From positions 16,272,001 through 16,336,000 of the forward strand of contig CM071596.1 of assembly GCA_036435485.1 (NCBI GenBank): DNA of 64,000 nucleotides. The letters run 5' to 3'. Below are positions 9,720-20,232 of this stretch, piece by piece; position 1 is the stretch's first letter, and every line of letters begins with the position of its first letter. Made by a program: the position numbers and the translations under genes. The DNA comes from Saposhnikovia divaricata (taxonomy: Eukaryota > Streptophyta > Magnoliopsida > Apiales > Apiaceae). The notes under the pieces are model-generated. The model had not been told where the DNA came from, ran no database searches, and worked only from the letters and a program-made list of their open reading frames with translations.

Positions 9720-12001
9720 TTAGAATTTTTTTAGGACCCAACTTTGATTGGATCCTTTCTTACTAACTTTTGAACCAACAGGCTTTGAAAATTTTGCTTT
9801 TGATTTACCTGTTGCAGAGTCAACCTTAGACTTTGATTTCACAAACTGTTTGTGACTAGGAGTTTCAGATTTCAGAGAATAATAGTCATAATACAGTTCA
9901 TGATATTCCTTACACATATAAATGGAATGAAGTAAACTACCACAATGATAACAGGGTTCTTTTGGTTGGTATTGAATTCTCTGAGTCTTGGGGAATCTGG
10001 ACTCAGTTTTCCAAGAAGGTTTTTGATTGCAGTCTAGGGCCAAATGATTATGATTTCCACATTTATAGCATTTCTTCCTAGGTGCATCAGGTACATTCTT
10101 GTAATTATTTTCTTTGTTAATACCTTCTTTTCCATTCCTATTTCTTCTGATCTTGCTAGACTCTGGAATACTTTCTAGTCTCTGTTTCTACTGAGACTTA
10201 GATAGAAAACCTTTGTTGACATTCCTAGGTTTTTCTAACACTCTCTCATCTGAATTGCTATTGTTAATCCTTTTGTGCACAACTGGGGTACCTTTAGAAT
10301 CAACAAATTTAACATGTTTAGGTTCAGAAACTATCTTTTTACCTTCAGACTTAGATGTGCTAGCTTCAGTTTTACTATCATCATTGACAATAGCTACTGT
10401 ATTTTCTTGCCTAGCCTTATCAAAACCTAAACCATTAACTTTACCCAAAATTTGATTTTAATTATTTCTTGAGTCTTTTTACCAGAATTGTTAATGGTTT
10501 TAATCACATCTCTCTCTTCCTCTAGTTCTTTTCTGACATAGTCATAAGCCTCAAGAATAACACCATAATCATGCTTAGCTTTATCAGAACTTAACTTATA
10601 TTCTTCCATTTGAATTAACTCAGATTCAAGAAAATTATTTCTACTAACTAATTCATCATTCTTAGCCTTGAGTTCATCTTTTTCACTAGCAAGAATTTTG
10701 AAATTAGTCATAAGATTCTTAAACTCAACATGAATAGATCTAATATCATCAGAATCTAAGCTATCAAGCGAATCAAGAGAGTGAAGTGATACCTTAACAG
10801 AAGATGAAGAAGTTTTCTTTGGAGATCCAGGCTTGTCTGAAGCACTTGCCATCAATGCAATGTTGTCATAATCCAATTCATCTTCAGAATCACTGGAGTA
10901 TGCACAATCCTTCTGTGTGACCATGAGTGCATTACCCTTCCCTGAATTCCTAGGCTTCTTGCACTCACTAGCAAAGTGTCCAAGCTCACTGCAGTTAAAG
11001 CACTTGATCTTGGCTTTATCAAGCTTGATAATTGTACTTTTCCATTTGTCACTCTTCTCCTCTTTCTTCTGAAAAGTGCCTTTCCTAAATCTTCTCCTGT
11101 TGAATCTTCCTTTCTTGAAAGCTTTAGCAAACATAGCAAAGAGTTCGTGCATCTCTGATTCAGAATCATTATCTTCAGAGTCTATATCTGTAGTCTCTGA
11201 CTCAGAACTTTCTTTGCTCTTCTTCTTCCTCAAGTCTCTTTCAGTAGATTCAGACTTTTCTTCTGGAAGCTTCTTTGATTCAGATTGAGCAGTGAGTGCA
11301 ACAGTTTTCATCTTTCCTTCACTCCTGCTCTTTTTCTGCTGCCTGTCAAGTTCATAAGCTCTCAATTTTCCATAAAATGCTTCTAATGATATTTCATCCA
11401 GATCATTAGCTTCCTCAATTGCAGATATCTTCTCATTGTAGAAATCAGGAAGAGCTTTCATGAACTTAGTATTCATATCCTCCAAGTCATAATATTTACC
11501 ATGCATGGCCATCTCATTGATGAGTTTAGTAAACCTATCAAAGGTGTCAGTAAGTGACTCACCAGACTTGGATTCAAAGTACTCATACTGTTGTATGAGA
11601 AGTGTCCTCATATTTTTCCTGACAGGTTTTGTTCCTTCACAGTGAACCTTTAGATTGTCCCATATCTCCTTAGCAGTCTTACAAGAGAGAACATAGTTAG
11701 TGAGAACAGAATCAAGACTGTTGAATAGTATGTTTCTCACTTTAGCATCCTTAAGAACGTTCTCCTTTTCCTTATCTGTCCATTCAGATTTAGGCTTCTC
11801 TGCTGTATGTTCTGGAACAACTTTTCCTTCGATAGTTGCTTGAGGAACAAGCCTTGTTGGAACAAAAGGCCCATCACTGATTCTGTCAAGAAAATCAGGA
11901 TCTGTTGCTTTCAGGTGATGCAACATCTTCACTTCCCATTGAGTATATTCGTTTCTCTTGAGCATAGGGATCTTAGTATTACCATCATTGTAACCAGACA
12001 T
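9720..12001 (-). pseudogene. copia gag, broken (A2)
   Basis: Gag starts at 12001 (MSGYNDGNTKIPML), 36 bases after the PBS. The UBN2-like capsid region covers roughly codons 30-230. A first CX2CX4HX4C knuckle (CFNCSELGHFASEC) is near 11010-10965, with a charged coiled-coil-like stretch before 10480. Two more knuckles (CYKCGNHNH, CYHCGSLLH) lie between 10066 and 9920. A one-base deletion near 10460 shifts the frame (the 524-codon frame ends at 10427). TAG at 10188-10190 (shared with A1) adds a stop. The C-terminal 107 codons are open, to TAA at 9720. Confidence 0.9.
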
Positions 12002-12036
12002 GATTGCAGATCTTTATGATTATTCGAAATCAACCT

Positions 12037-12048
12037 GCTCTGATACCA
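12037..12048 (-). other. primer binding site, initiator-Met tRNA (A2)
   Basis: TGGTATCAGAGC on the minus strand, two bases inside the 5' LTR end. It is complementary to the 3' end of plant initiator-Met tRNA, as usual for copia elements. Confidence 0.85.
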
Positions 12049-12050
12049 AT

Positions 12051-12794
12051 TGTTAACTCGAATAACTTGTAGAAGGGGGGGGGGGGGTTGAATACAAGTT
12101 ATATAATCGTGTCTAATTTTTGCTTGATTAGATGAACAAGAACAACGAATGAATCAAACTTTGTTTGTATTAAAATAAATCAAATACAAACTCTACCAAA
12201 GGTGTACAATACCTTTAGCAGCTACTGACAATACAAATCTCTCTCTCTGTTTGTTTCGAACTCTCGAGTACAAACCTTATACAAAGCTTCACACGATATG
12301 CACTCTATATTTCTCAATTCGATCTTCGCACTTTTTACAATAATATAGAGAGAGTATTTATAATGCTACCTATCAACTAATAACAGAATTATAATCTATC
12401 TATGACAATGTTCTGCCGTCCAGTTGATAGTTTCCATCAATAGAGAATTCATTTCCTTCACGATATCTTCTTGCTTGTTTTTCAAAACAACGATCCTGTT
12501 TTATAGCACTTGCCAGTTTCTGTAGCATCCATAATGACATCATCAGTAACACGACTGATATCAGGATCTGATCATCCCATCAGTATTTGATCAGGATCTG
12601 ACTTGCTGTATCAGGATCTGCTCTTAGTTCCTGAAATGTAGTCTCTAACGCACTATTCCTGACTAACCTCCACAGATTACTATCTAACACATATATCCTA
12701 TACAAAGTGCTAAATCCTTTATAAAATCAGGACATACAAGAAGTACTAGCAAAATTCTATTCTTAACATCACAACTTATGAATTATTCCTAACA
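12051..12794 (-). repeat. 5' LTR of copia A2
   Basis: Bounded on the gag side by TGTTAA (12051, plus-strand reading) next to the PBS. The outer end is either TTAACA at 12763-12768 or CTAACA at 12789-12794; no second LTR is available to decide. A minus-strand TATAAATA at 12362-12355 is the probable promoter TATA box. A run of 13 G sits at 12075-12087, and TCAGGATCTG is repeated at 12561, 12591 and 12611. No ORF. Confidence 0.7.
12355..12362 (-). promoter_or_regulatory. LTR TATA box (A2)
   Basis: TATAAATA on the element strand, inside the 5' LTR, about 305 bases from its inner end. Confidence 0.45.
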
Positions 12795-14199
12795 CAAGGG
12801 CTAGACCACGAGAGCTTATTAATTATATGCATACATGCGGATATTTTGAAAAATTGTTTACAGCAAAAACAAAATTTTATTTCAATATTTGAAAATATCA
12901 TATAACATGCAAACAAATCCCAGTATTATGGTTAACTTGATTGTGTTCTCAAATCTCAATCACTTCCAATATTCCATCAAAACTGAAGCCATGATTGTAA
13001 GTCTAGTTGGAAGGTTGAACCAGAAGCACAATATTGATGGTGGACTTCACTGGATCTTCTTTGTGTTAATGTTGTCAACTGTCAAGATAATGTTATGGTT
13101 ACTTTGATTGAAAGACTGATGTACAGTACAAAATATGCGTGTGTGAGAGAGAAAATAAGGCATAAGAGTATGCATGCCTCTTAATAGGCAAGGGACCAAT
13201 CACACATACATCTCTATCTATCTCTATCTCCTCTTTAAATCACCCACTGAGATGGAAATGAAAGAGGACCACATGTACAGCCTAGCCAGTTTTTTTTGGC
13301 AGAGAGATTTGCAATGGTGGAAAACTTCAACTGTAACGTTGAGCTTCATTTTATCTTACAGTTGACGCACAAATTTATAAATATTACGTACGCCTGTAGA
13401 TCATGTGAGGGTATATTAGTCGTTCTCAATTATCGAAAAGGATTTCAAATTCTATATAATTAAGTCTTAATCATTCGTTTGATCTTGTTCAACAAATGAT
13501 GATCGAAAGAAAAAAGGGTCAATAGACTCGGAGTTGAAAGTATACACGCGTAGAAAATGAGTATTTAAAAAATCAATCGATTTTTCAAATCTTGTAAACG
13601 CAACCTGAGTAGAATCAATAAACTTAATTGATGATAATATATGCCATTGTTGGAAAGAAAATTCTCTTATACAGAATATTGGAGATTGAATCTACTATAA
13701 AATCTCATAATTAATTTTGAAATTATATTTTACAAAATCTAAAAATGTAATTCGAATATAAATGCTACACACATATAAATTTTTTATAATAGCTTTAACA
13801 CTTCAAATTTAAATTAAAAATATGATTTTAGATTTGATATCATTTCAAACACATTTTGTAAAATTATTTAGAATAATTATGAATAACTTTCAACGTTCCT
13901 TCAACTATAGCGTTGTTTCATTTTTACTAAACTGATTCAAATTTAGACTTATATTTGATATATATATATATATAATTAGATGAATATATGTATGGTGTGT
14001 GTACAGATCATTGTTATCTGTTGAATTTTATATAAAGGATTCTTTATAGGGTGTTACCCTTGATATTTGTTATTTAAGAATTTTTTATTATTTATTTTTA
14101 GACTCTGTCACTTTTCCTTCTAAATTATTTTCTCTTATATATATATTTGCTACTTTTTTTACAAAATAAGGAGTTTTGTAGGCTGTAAATTGGATTTTG
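12795..14199. other. AT-rich DNA without recognised gene
   Basis: No protein family, LTR, tRNA or clear terminal inverted repeat is recognised. Short ORFs here (for example 12889-13107) have no recognisable content. The segment contains a (TA)n run near 13961-13974. It is probably intergenic host DNA flanking A2. Confidence 0.5.
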
Positions 14200-14485
14200 G
14201 AATTAGGGATCTTCAATGTGGAAGTGGAGTGTGAATTGATGCTTACAGTTCAAGCAATTCAGAAGGTGACATCGAATTGTCTTGAAGTATGATATATTTT
14301 CCGGGAAAGTCGCATATTGCTCCAGAATCGGCCAGATATGCATATTGCTCCAGAATCGAATTGTCTCGTTTGTTAAAAAGCAAGGCAACAGAGTAGCTCA
14401 TTTGTTAGCTCGGGTACCTTATGAGGCTAATAGCTTTAATGATTTTTTCTCCTCCACGTTTAGTGTTGGAAAGTATTGTGTATGA
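14200..14485 (+). pseudogene. RNase H-like fragment (LINE/non-LTR type remnant)
   Basis: One stretch reads RIVSFVKKQGNRVAHLLARVPY followed by a short tail. This resembles the C-terminal end of the RNase H-like domain (RVT_3 type) carried by plant non-LTR elements and some host proteins, with the VKxxxNxVAHxLA signature. Upstream bases continue in a related sense with a degraded core. A short duplicated word (GCATATTGCTCCAGAATCG, about 14302 and 14340) has damaged it. No start or complete domain. It is separate from the LINE at 17265, which is on the other strand. Confidence 0.45.
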
Positions 14486-14639
14486 TGCTACGTTTATCTA
14501 ATATATATCCTTCAATTTAAAAAAAAAAGTACCCAAATAAGATCCTCCCTTAAAATGAGAATTGAAACTCAATCTCAGCTCTACATATTTTATATCAATA
14601 TATATTAAATCTTAGTTACACAAAAAAAAAAAATTTAAT

Positions 14640-16170
14640 TTATTCTCCCTCATTTGTCTCGTCCAACCTTTTAAGTTGTATATGCACGAATATAACACTT
14701 GTTATGTTTGTGGTAGTCATGCTCGTTTTGCTTATGCATGTGTAGATTTCGATTTTGACGTGTGTGTTGTTTGTGCTTTTTTTCCAATTTTCATTTCTGA
14801 ATAGAAAGTGATCCGTCATGGTGGTCACAGGGAGCACACACTAACATTACAGAGGCAAGCTTTGTATAACTGTGATGCTTGTTGGGAGGAAGCTAAAAAT
14901 TATTCCTATATATGTATGCTTCACCTATGATTTTTGGATTCACAAGAAGTGTGCCTTGCCTCCGCTCATTATTCCAGCTCCAACTTATCACCATCACCCT
15001 CTCAATCTTGTGTTTTTTATTCCTGTCATGCATCGATATTTCGCTCGATTCTGTCCCATATGCGACAAACGAGTTCAATCCCTTTGCTGGTCTTATTACT
15101 GTCACAAATGCACATTTTTTGTGCATATTAAATGTTCAGTGTCCACAATATCTTTGGGGTTAGTACCTTTATTATTTATATTTATGCTAACTAGATGTGT
15201 AGATATATAGTTTTTTAATTTGCCGTGATCCAATGTCTTTACGATTATCATCCTTTAATTAATTTCCAGTTTGCTTTTATCAGAAATGAGATTGAAGAAT
15301 GTGGTATTGTTGATGATGAACCTGATTTGGTACAATTTCCTCTGCTGAGAGAGGGGTCACTAACTCACTACTGGATCTCATTATCACCCAGTGTAGCATT
15401 TTCCGACTTACAATTCAAGGCGAGGGTGAAAATAGTGCAAATACATCAATGATACCTAATGATCCACATATTATTGAAAAACACTAGAGTCACGGGGACC
15501 ATCCACTAGAACTGCACCGGTTAACTATTGATAACAATGACAATGATGATGATGATGATGATGATGACAGAAGAGTGTTGATATGCGATGGGTACGTTCA
15601 ACCCATTACAATATCTCATCCGTGTTACTATGCATGCATCCAGTGTGGCTTCTTTCTCCACTCCTTCTGTGCCAATAAGTTGCCACATAAACTGCCAATA
15701 GGAGCATCCCCAATCCACCCCCAGCATTCCCTCTATATTTTCCAGAAGTATAAATTTTATAGTTTTACGACATGTGAAATTTGCAGATACTCCACGAACG
15801 GATTCTACTATATGTGACAGACCTGTGACATAAAAATTGATATCCGCTGTGCACTTTTACCCACCACGATTAGACATAAATCTCACAAACACCACTCCCT
15901 TGTTCATATATAGTCTATCCTCCACTTCGTCTTGTAGTGGGTTTAAGTTTACTGATGAAGGGGAATACACATGCAAAAGTTGAAATAGCTTCTAGATCAG
16001 TATTGCAGATGCATGTTGTCCAAGTAGGATGAAACACAGATAAGATGATCACTCCTTAATCTTGAGGCACCCAGGGAGCAATCTACTGTCAGGTATGTGA
16101 AGAACTAGTGAACAATCAGTTCATTGTGGTGAATGTGATCAGTCTTTTCACTCTGATTGCATCCATTTAT
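14640..16170 (+). pseudogene. DC1 (Cys/His-rich C1) domain protein, broken
   Basis: Several degenerate DC1 modules in order, in different frames: CYVCGSHARFAYACVDFDFDVC (about 14700-14767); WIHKKCALPP then FCPICDKRVQS...YCHKCTFFVHIKCS (about 14935-15140); an acidic spacer with an Asp run from a GAT microsatellite; LICDGYVQPI...YACIQCGFFLHSFCA (about 15575-15675); CEICRYSTNGFYYM near 15775; DIKIDIRCALLP near 15830; and CQVCEELVNNQF...HCGECDQSFHSDCIH near 16089-16165. Plant DC1 proteins are zinc-binding proteins linked to stress and signalling. Stops and at least three frameshifts separate the modules, so this is a pseudogene, although some breaks might be introns I cannot define. Confidence 0.75.
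15539..15567 (+). repeat. GAT trinucleotide microsatellite
   Basis: (GAT)n tract inside the DC1 relic; in the DC1 frame it encodes an Asp run. Confidence 0.85.
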
Positions 16171-17264
16171 TATATATCTAATACGGCAACATACTACTTT
16201 GCTGTGAGTGATTTTATTCCATATCAAATTACAAATTTAACCCTATTTACTAGCGCTTACTTTTACTTACACTACTTGGTCTCTCCGAGTTCTCCCAATT
16301 CCTCATTTTCTCTTTTTCTGCTCTCGACTGATGGATAGAAAAGCAGAATTTTCATATCAGTAATTAGGGTTATTTGAAAGCATAGCGTGCATAGTGAAGA
16401 GAAAGAAAAGGTATATATATTTCATCCTAGCATATCATCTTCCCATTATCTTTTCAAAATTGATGAATAGCTTTGATCTGTTATGTGCATAGGTTTGATA
16501 ATCAATTCATTTGGGACTAATTGTTTGACAATTTAGTTATGTATATGGTTGCATATAGACTGCGTCTCCCGGTATCTCTCTGTATAGTAACTCCAAGTAT
16601 TTCACCATATCGGTTACTGTACACATCGAATGAAGCAATTTTTATGGCATCAATGATTTTCCCTTGGTGTGAATACTATTTAGTTCTTAAAACTGAATTA
16701 AGCTGTTTTTGTAAAAAAAAACTTTTTGCCACTAGGAATAGTTGTTTCTTCAAGTAGCCACATGGACGTGTACTTTTGCATTCAGTATTGGCCATGCACA
16801 GTATATGATAATCAATATATTTCTATAAACATGGCATACTTACTGATTCTGTAATAAATTTTAATATGTTCTAATGTATGACTTCTAGCAGCCTTGTTTA
16901 AGTGTTGCACATAAAAGATTTGGGAAATGTAATATAAGCCTCCTTTCTATTTGATATTTTTTGTGTTAACTAAAATATATGATTTTACTATTAGAATAAA
17001 GATAGAATTGGATTTTTGCTTTGCAGATTTGTTTCCATTCGACCTTTGCGGGCAGTGTGTCTTTGATGACATACTGGCTGAAACCTTGGCTCGGTCTTCA
17101 AGTGGCTTGCATAGTTAGGTATCATATCCCTGAGGGGAGCATGCCTTTTAGTTTAGTTATTTAGAGTATTTAATTTATTAATTTATATATTATAATATAT
17201 ATTATTATTACAATATATATTAATTTATTATTTATAAATAATTAATAATATATTATAATAATTT
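16171..17264. other. AT-rich DNA without recognised gene
   Basis: No supported gene. A TTTTTGCTTTGCAG-like acceptor at about 17013-17026 is followed by a short open stretch, with no recognised protein. 17160-17275 is a low-complexity TATTA/ATAAT tract next to the LINE 3' end. Confidence 0.5.
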
Positions 17265-19179
17265 ACTTATAGCCTCCTTTGCTTGCAAGATCCCTGACCA
17301 TATAAAACTAGAAACCCCCCCCCCCCGAGCAGCTCTTAGAATACTAGTATGGGGGAAGTAACGTGCTTTGAACACTCTTAAACCAGAGAATCAGGTCTAT
17401 TAATAAACTGCTAGACATGCTTACTAAGAATAGCGAGATTGAACCCATGGAGATCTCGATACCCCAACCCTCCATTACACTTAGCCATGCTTAGATTTTT
17501 TCACGAGTGCCACCGTATACCCTTAGTAGATGCTGAATTTGTTTTCCACCAATACCCATTCATCATAGTCACTAGCTCTGTACATAAAGACTTTGGGATT
17601 AGAAAACACGACATACAGTAACTTGGTATAACCTGTGCTACATTCTTAAGCAAAACTGCCTTCCCCGCTTTAGACAATAACTTAGAGCTCCAGCTTTGAA
17701 TTCGCTTTCCTACACGATCTTTCAAAAATGAAAACACTCTCTTCTTTAAACGGCCAATCAACGATGGGAGACCAAAATACTGCCCTTGACTCAGATCATT
17801 ACTAACCCCCAATATCCCCTTAAACTCCTCTTGTTTATCTCTTCTGACGTTAGCACTTAAGAAAATGCCCGATTTTTAATAATTAATAGCTTGACTTGAT
17901 AAGAGTTCATACCTTGACAAAAGAGACTTCACTTCCTCAGCTTCATCTGTCTTTGCTTTGAAGAACAAGAAAGAATCGTCTGCAAAAAGCATATGAGTGA
18001 CTGCAGGTGCACCTGGACTGATTTTACAACCACTAATTCGACCAGCAACAGCAGCATCCCTTAAGGAAGAAGACATTCCTTCCACACAAAGAAGAAAGAG
18101 GTAAGGCGACAAAGGGTCGCCCTGCCTAAGCCCACACTTAGGATTTATAGGACCCACAAAAGTGCCATTGAGGCATACTGTGTACGACACAGTAGAAACA
18201 CATAACATAATCCACAAAATCCACTTACTACTGAACCCCATATGCATCATACGCTCCTTTAAGAACGACCAATCAACTCTATCATATGCCTTGCTAACAT
18301 CAAGTTTAAGGGCAATCTCGCCTTCCGAACCAGAATTTTTCCTCTTCATAAAATGAAGTATTTTAAAAGCTACAAGAACATTATCTGATATATTCCTTCC
18401 AGGTACAAAAGTTGATTGATTCTCAGATATAAGGCCAGGCAAAATCGTTTTTAACCGATTAGCAAGAACTTTAGCAAGGATTTTATAAAATACGTTACAC
18501 AAAGCAATAGGCCTTAAATCCTTCATGTTGTCTGCATCCTCTTTTTTAGGAATAAGCAATATATTCGTGTCGTTTAAACCCTAAGGAAATGCATTATCAG
18601 CTAGCCAAGATCAGCATTTAAACACCTCTACCCCTAAACAACTCCAAAAGTGTTGAAAGAAAGCAGGATTGAGCCCATCAGGGCCACTAGCTTTGTCAGG
18701 ATGCATTTGTTTTACTGCAGAAGTGAATTCCTCATACGTTAGTTCTACAACCAGAATTGCATTCTGAGCCTCCAAAACTAAAGACTCATTTCTTGTAGAA
18801 TCAAGCTGTCTGTCCACACTAGAACCGGCAAAAACTTTCAAAAAATACTCCTTCACCAAATCACACATCTCCTCAAGGTCATTAACAACCCCCCCGCATC
18901 ATTCCTGAGGAACGTGAAATTATTCATCTTCTTTCGTATAGAAGTAGAAGCATGAAAGAAACGAGAATTAGTATCACCCTCCTGTAGCCAAAACACTTTA
19001 GCTCTTTGGCGCCAATAAGTTTCTTCCTGTAACAGCATATCGTTAAGAATATTCCTCTCTTGAAAGTACACATGCACACTTGCTTCATCTACACGATTTA
19101 CCAACCCATCTACTATATCCTTCTGAGCTTTTATTTTATCACGAAACTTATGAAAAAAGTTCTTCCCCCATTTAGCCAT
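17265..19179 (-). pseudogene. LINE reverse transcriptase region, broken
   Basis: Non-LTR RT. It shows MHPDKASGPDGLNPAFFQ (about 18711-18650), LIPKKEDADNMKDLRPIALCNVFYKI (about 18556-18480), ALKLDVSKAYDRVDW (about 18318-18270), GLRQGDPLSPYLF (about 18135-18095) and the catalytic FADD at about 17985. The main RT part (18559-17876) is one open frame of 227 codons. It is followed by the typical post-RT FGLPSLIGRLKKRVFSFLKDRV and GLGYRDLHGFNLAILSK stretches, in separate frames. Upstream, LQEGDTNSRFFHASTSIRKK (about 18990-18930) is the usual linker. A run of 13 C at about 17316-17328 interrupts the tail. At least four frame breaks. Confidence 0.9.
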
Positions 19180-19248
19180 AAACGAGGAAACAGAGTTTAA
19201 CTTGGGAAGTTAACTACTAACAGGCAACTGAGACCAAAAGGATATAAC

Positions 19249-19748
19249 TTATTCCTTGAACCTAGCTTCCTTCAACCACAAATTCTCAAAGCGGAATTTG
19301 AACTGTTTCATAAGAAGCTTTAGACTCATCAACTCCAAAATAAGGGGATCATGATTAGAGCTTACTGAATGAGACACTAAAAGCTTGCACAATGGAAATT
19401 TACTCCACCAGGCTGAACTAGCAAATGCTCTGTCTAGCCGCTCTCTAACCCAATCTGGAGTACCTCTACCACGTTCCCAAGTGTACTGACCACCCAACAA
19501 ATCTAACTCAAGCAAATCACTATCCTCAACCACCCCCACGAGGCTTCCAGAGAATGGCAAAACCACCCCCACGACCCCACTCTATCAACTACAAATTTTG
19601 AAGAAAAACCAAACTTCACACGGATTTCCTCAATTTTATTGCTGAGCGAAATAGTTTTGATTGAAAAACAAAAACGTGTTTGCGAGAATTTATCAAGTTC
19701 CCAAGAGCACAAACTTTCCGGTAATTCCCCAAGCCCCGGCAGTTCCAA
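19249..19748 (-). pseudogene. LINE AP-like endonuclease, broken
   Basis: The start of the domain is recognisable as a WNCRGLGN-like motif near 19746-19715 in a shifted frame. The end is DLLGGQYTWERGRGTPDWVRERLDRAFAS (about 19505-19420) and SSNHDPLILEL near 19355-19325. The middle is shortened relative to usual plant LINE endonucleases and passes through at least two frames, so the nicking activity is surely lost. Confidence 0.75.
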
Positions 19749-20232
19749 CTAAGGAAATTCATTGGAGCTGGCTAGCTTGCTTAGAAAGCTTAGCCAAATC
19801 ATAGCCGGGGGATGCTGCACAATCATTTTTAGAAAGAACAACGTCCATGTCTGTACTATTGATAATATTTTGTGATGTTGAGACTCTTTCCTCCACCAAC
19901 GTACAATCCGTGATAGCAGGCTCAATTCATTTTTTCCACTCTCTTCTAAATTGAGCCCACTTAACTCCTCTTCCTCAGGCCCATTAATGAAACCCAATTT
20001 CCGATTATTTCCCGCACTTTCTGCATTTTGAAAATTAGAGGCACCTACACCAGCTATTGAGATATACTACTTTCAAAATTCCTACTATTACTCCCCTTGA
20101 TTATCTCAGCAGTCGATAATGTAGAAGATCCCCCCGTATTTTCCAGAATGTTGTTGGACCTTCCAATATTGGCTTCCCAATCCAAGTCACCTTCATCCCT
20201 CAACCACTTGCTACATACCGGACCTGCCACCT
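19749..20232 (-). pseudogene. LINE ORF1, C-terminal part
   Basis: Continuation of the LINE ORF1 from 41816. It starts with VCSKWLRDEGDLDWE directly after the G1 target site, then low-complexity polar sequence, ending near the endonuclease start. It is broken by at least one stop or shift near 20060. Confidence 0.7.

Larger units (their letters stand above)
1..10275. repeat. 5-kb inverted repeat (palindrome) with 203-bp spacer
   Basis: Left arm 1-5035 and right arm 5239-10275 are reverse complements of each other, with about 2-3% mismatch by eye and very few indels (5035 versus 5037 bases). The spacer is 5036-5238. The left arm continues beyond the window, so the true length is unknown. The arms cover the gag end, all of pol and the 3' region with the antisense ORF. 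Inner match ends: ACAAG at 5031-5035 against CTTGT at 5239-5243. Confidence 0.93.
5239..12794 (-). mobile_element. SIRE-like Ty1/copia element A2, 3'-truncated, right arm of palindrome
   Basis: Copia element on the minus strand, in element order: 5' LTR (about 12794/12768 to 12051), PBS for initiator-Met tRNA (12048-12037), gag, pol, 3' noncoding region, antisense ORF. It ends at the palindrome spacer without a 3' LTR. Gag and pol carry at least five stop codons and one frameshift. Two stops are identical to those in A1, so both copies descend from one defective sequence. 10276-12794 has no partner in the window because A1 is cut by the window edge. Confidence 0.9.
17265..20232 (-). mobile_element. 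plant L1-type LINE, 3' two thirds (split by G1)
   Basis: Degenerate non-LTR retrotransposon on the minus strand, in order: end of ORF1 (20232-19749), endonuclease (19748-19249), RT and post-RT region (19179-17265). Its 5' part (ORF1 start) lies at 42567-41816 beyond element G1. The LINE frame reads through cleanly when G1 and one target duplication are set aside. The recognisable coding part stops near 17265 (FIWSGILQAKEAI-like motif), before an AT-rich tract. No poly(A) tail is clear, so the 3' end may be truncated. Confidence 0.85.

Noticed and set aside
15539..15567. GAT repeat or other short repeats as a CRISPR array
   Set aside because: Simple microsatellite without spacers, in a plant genome.
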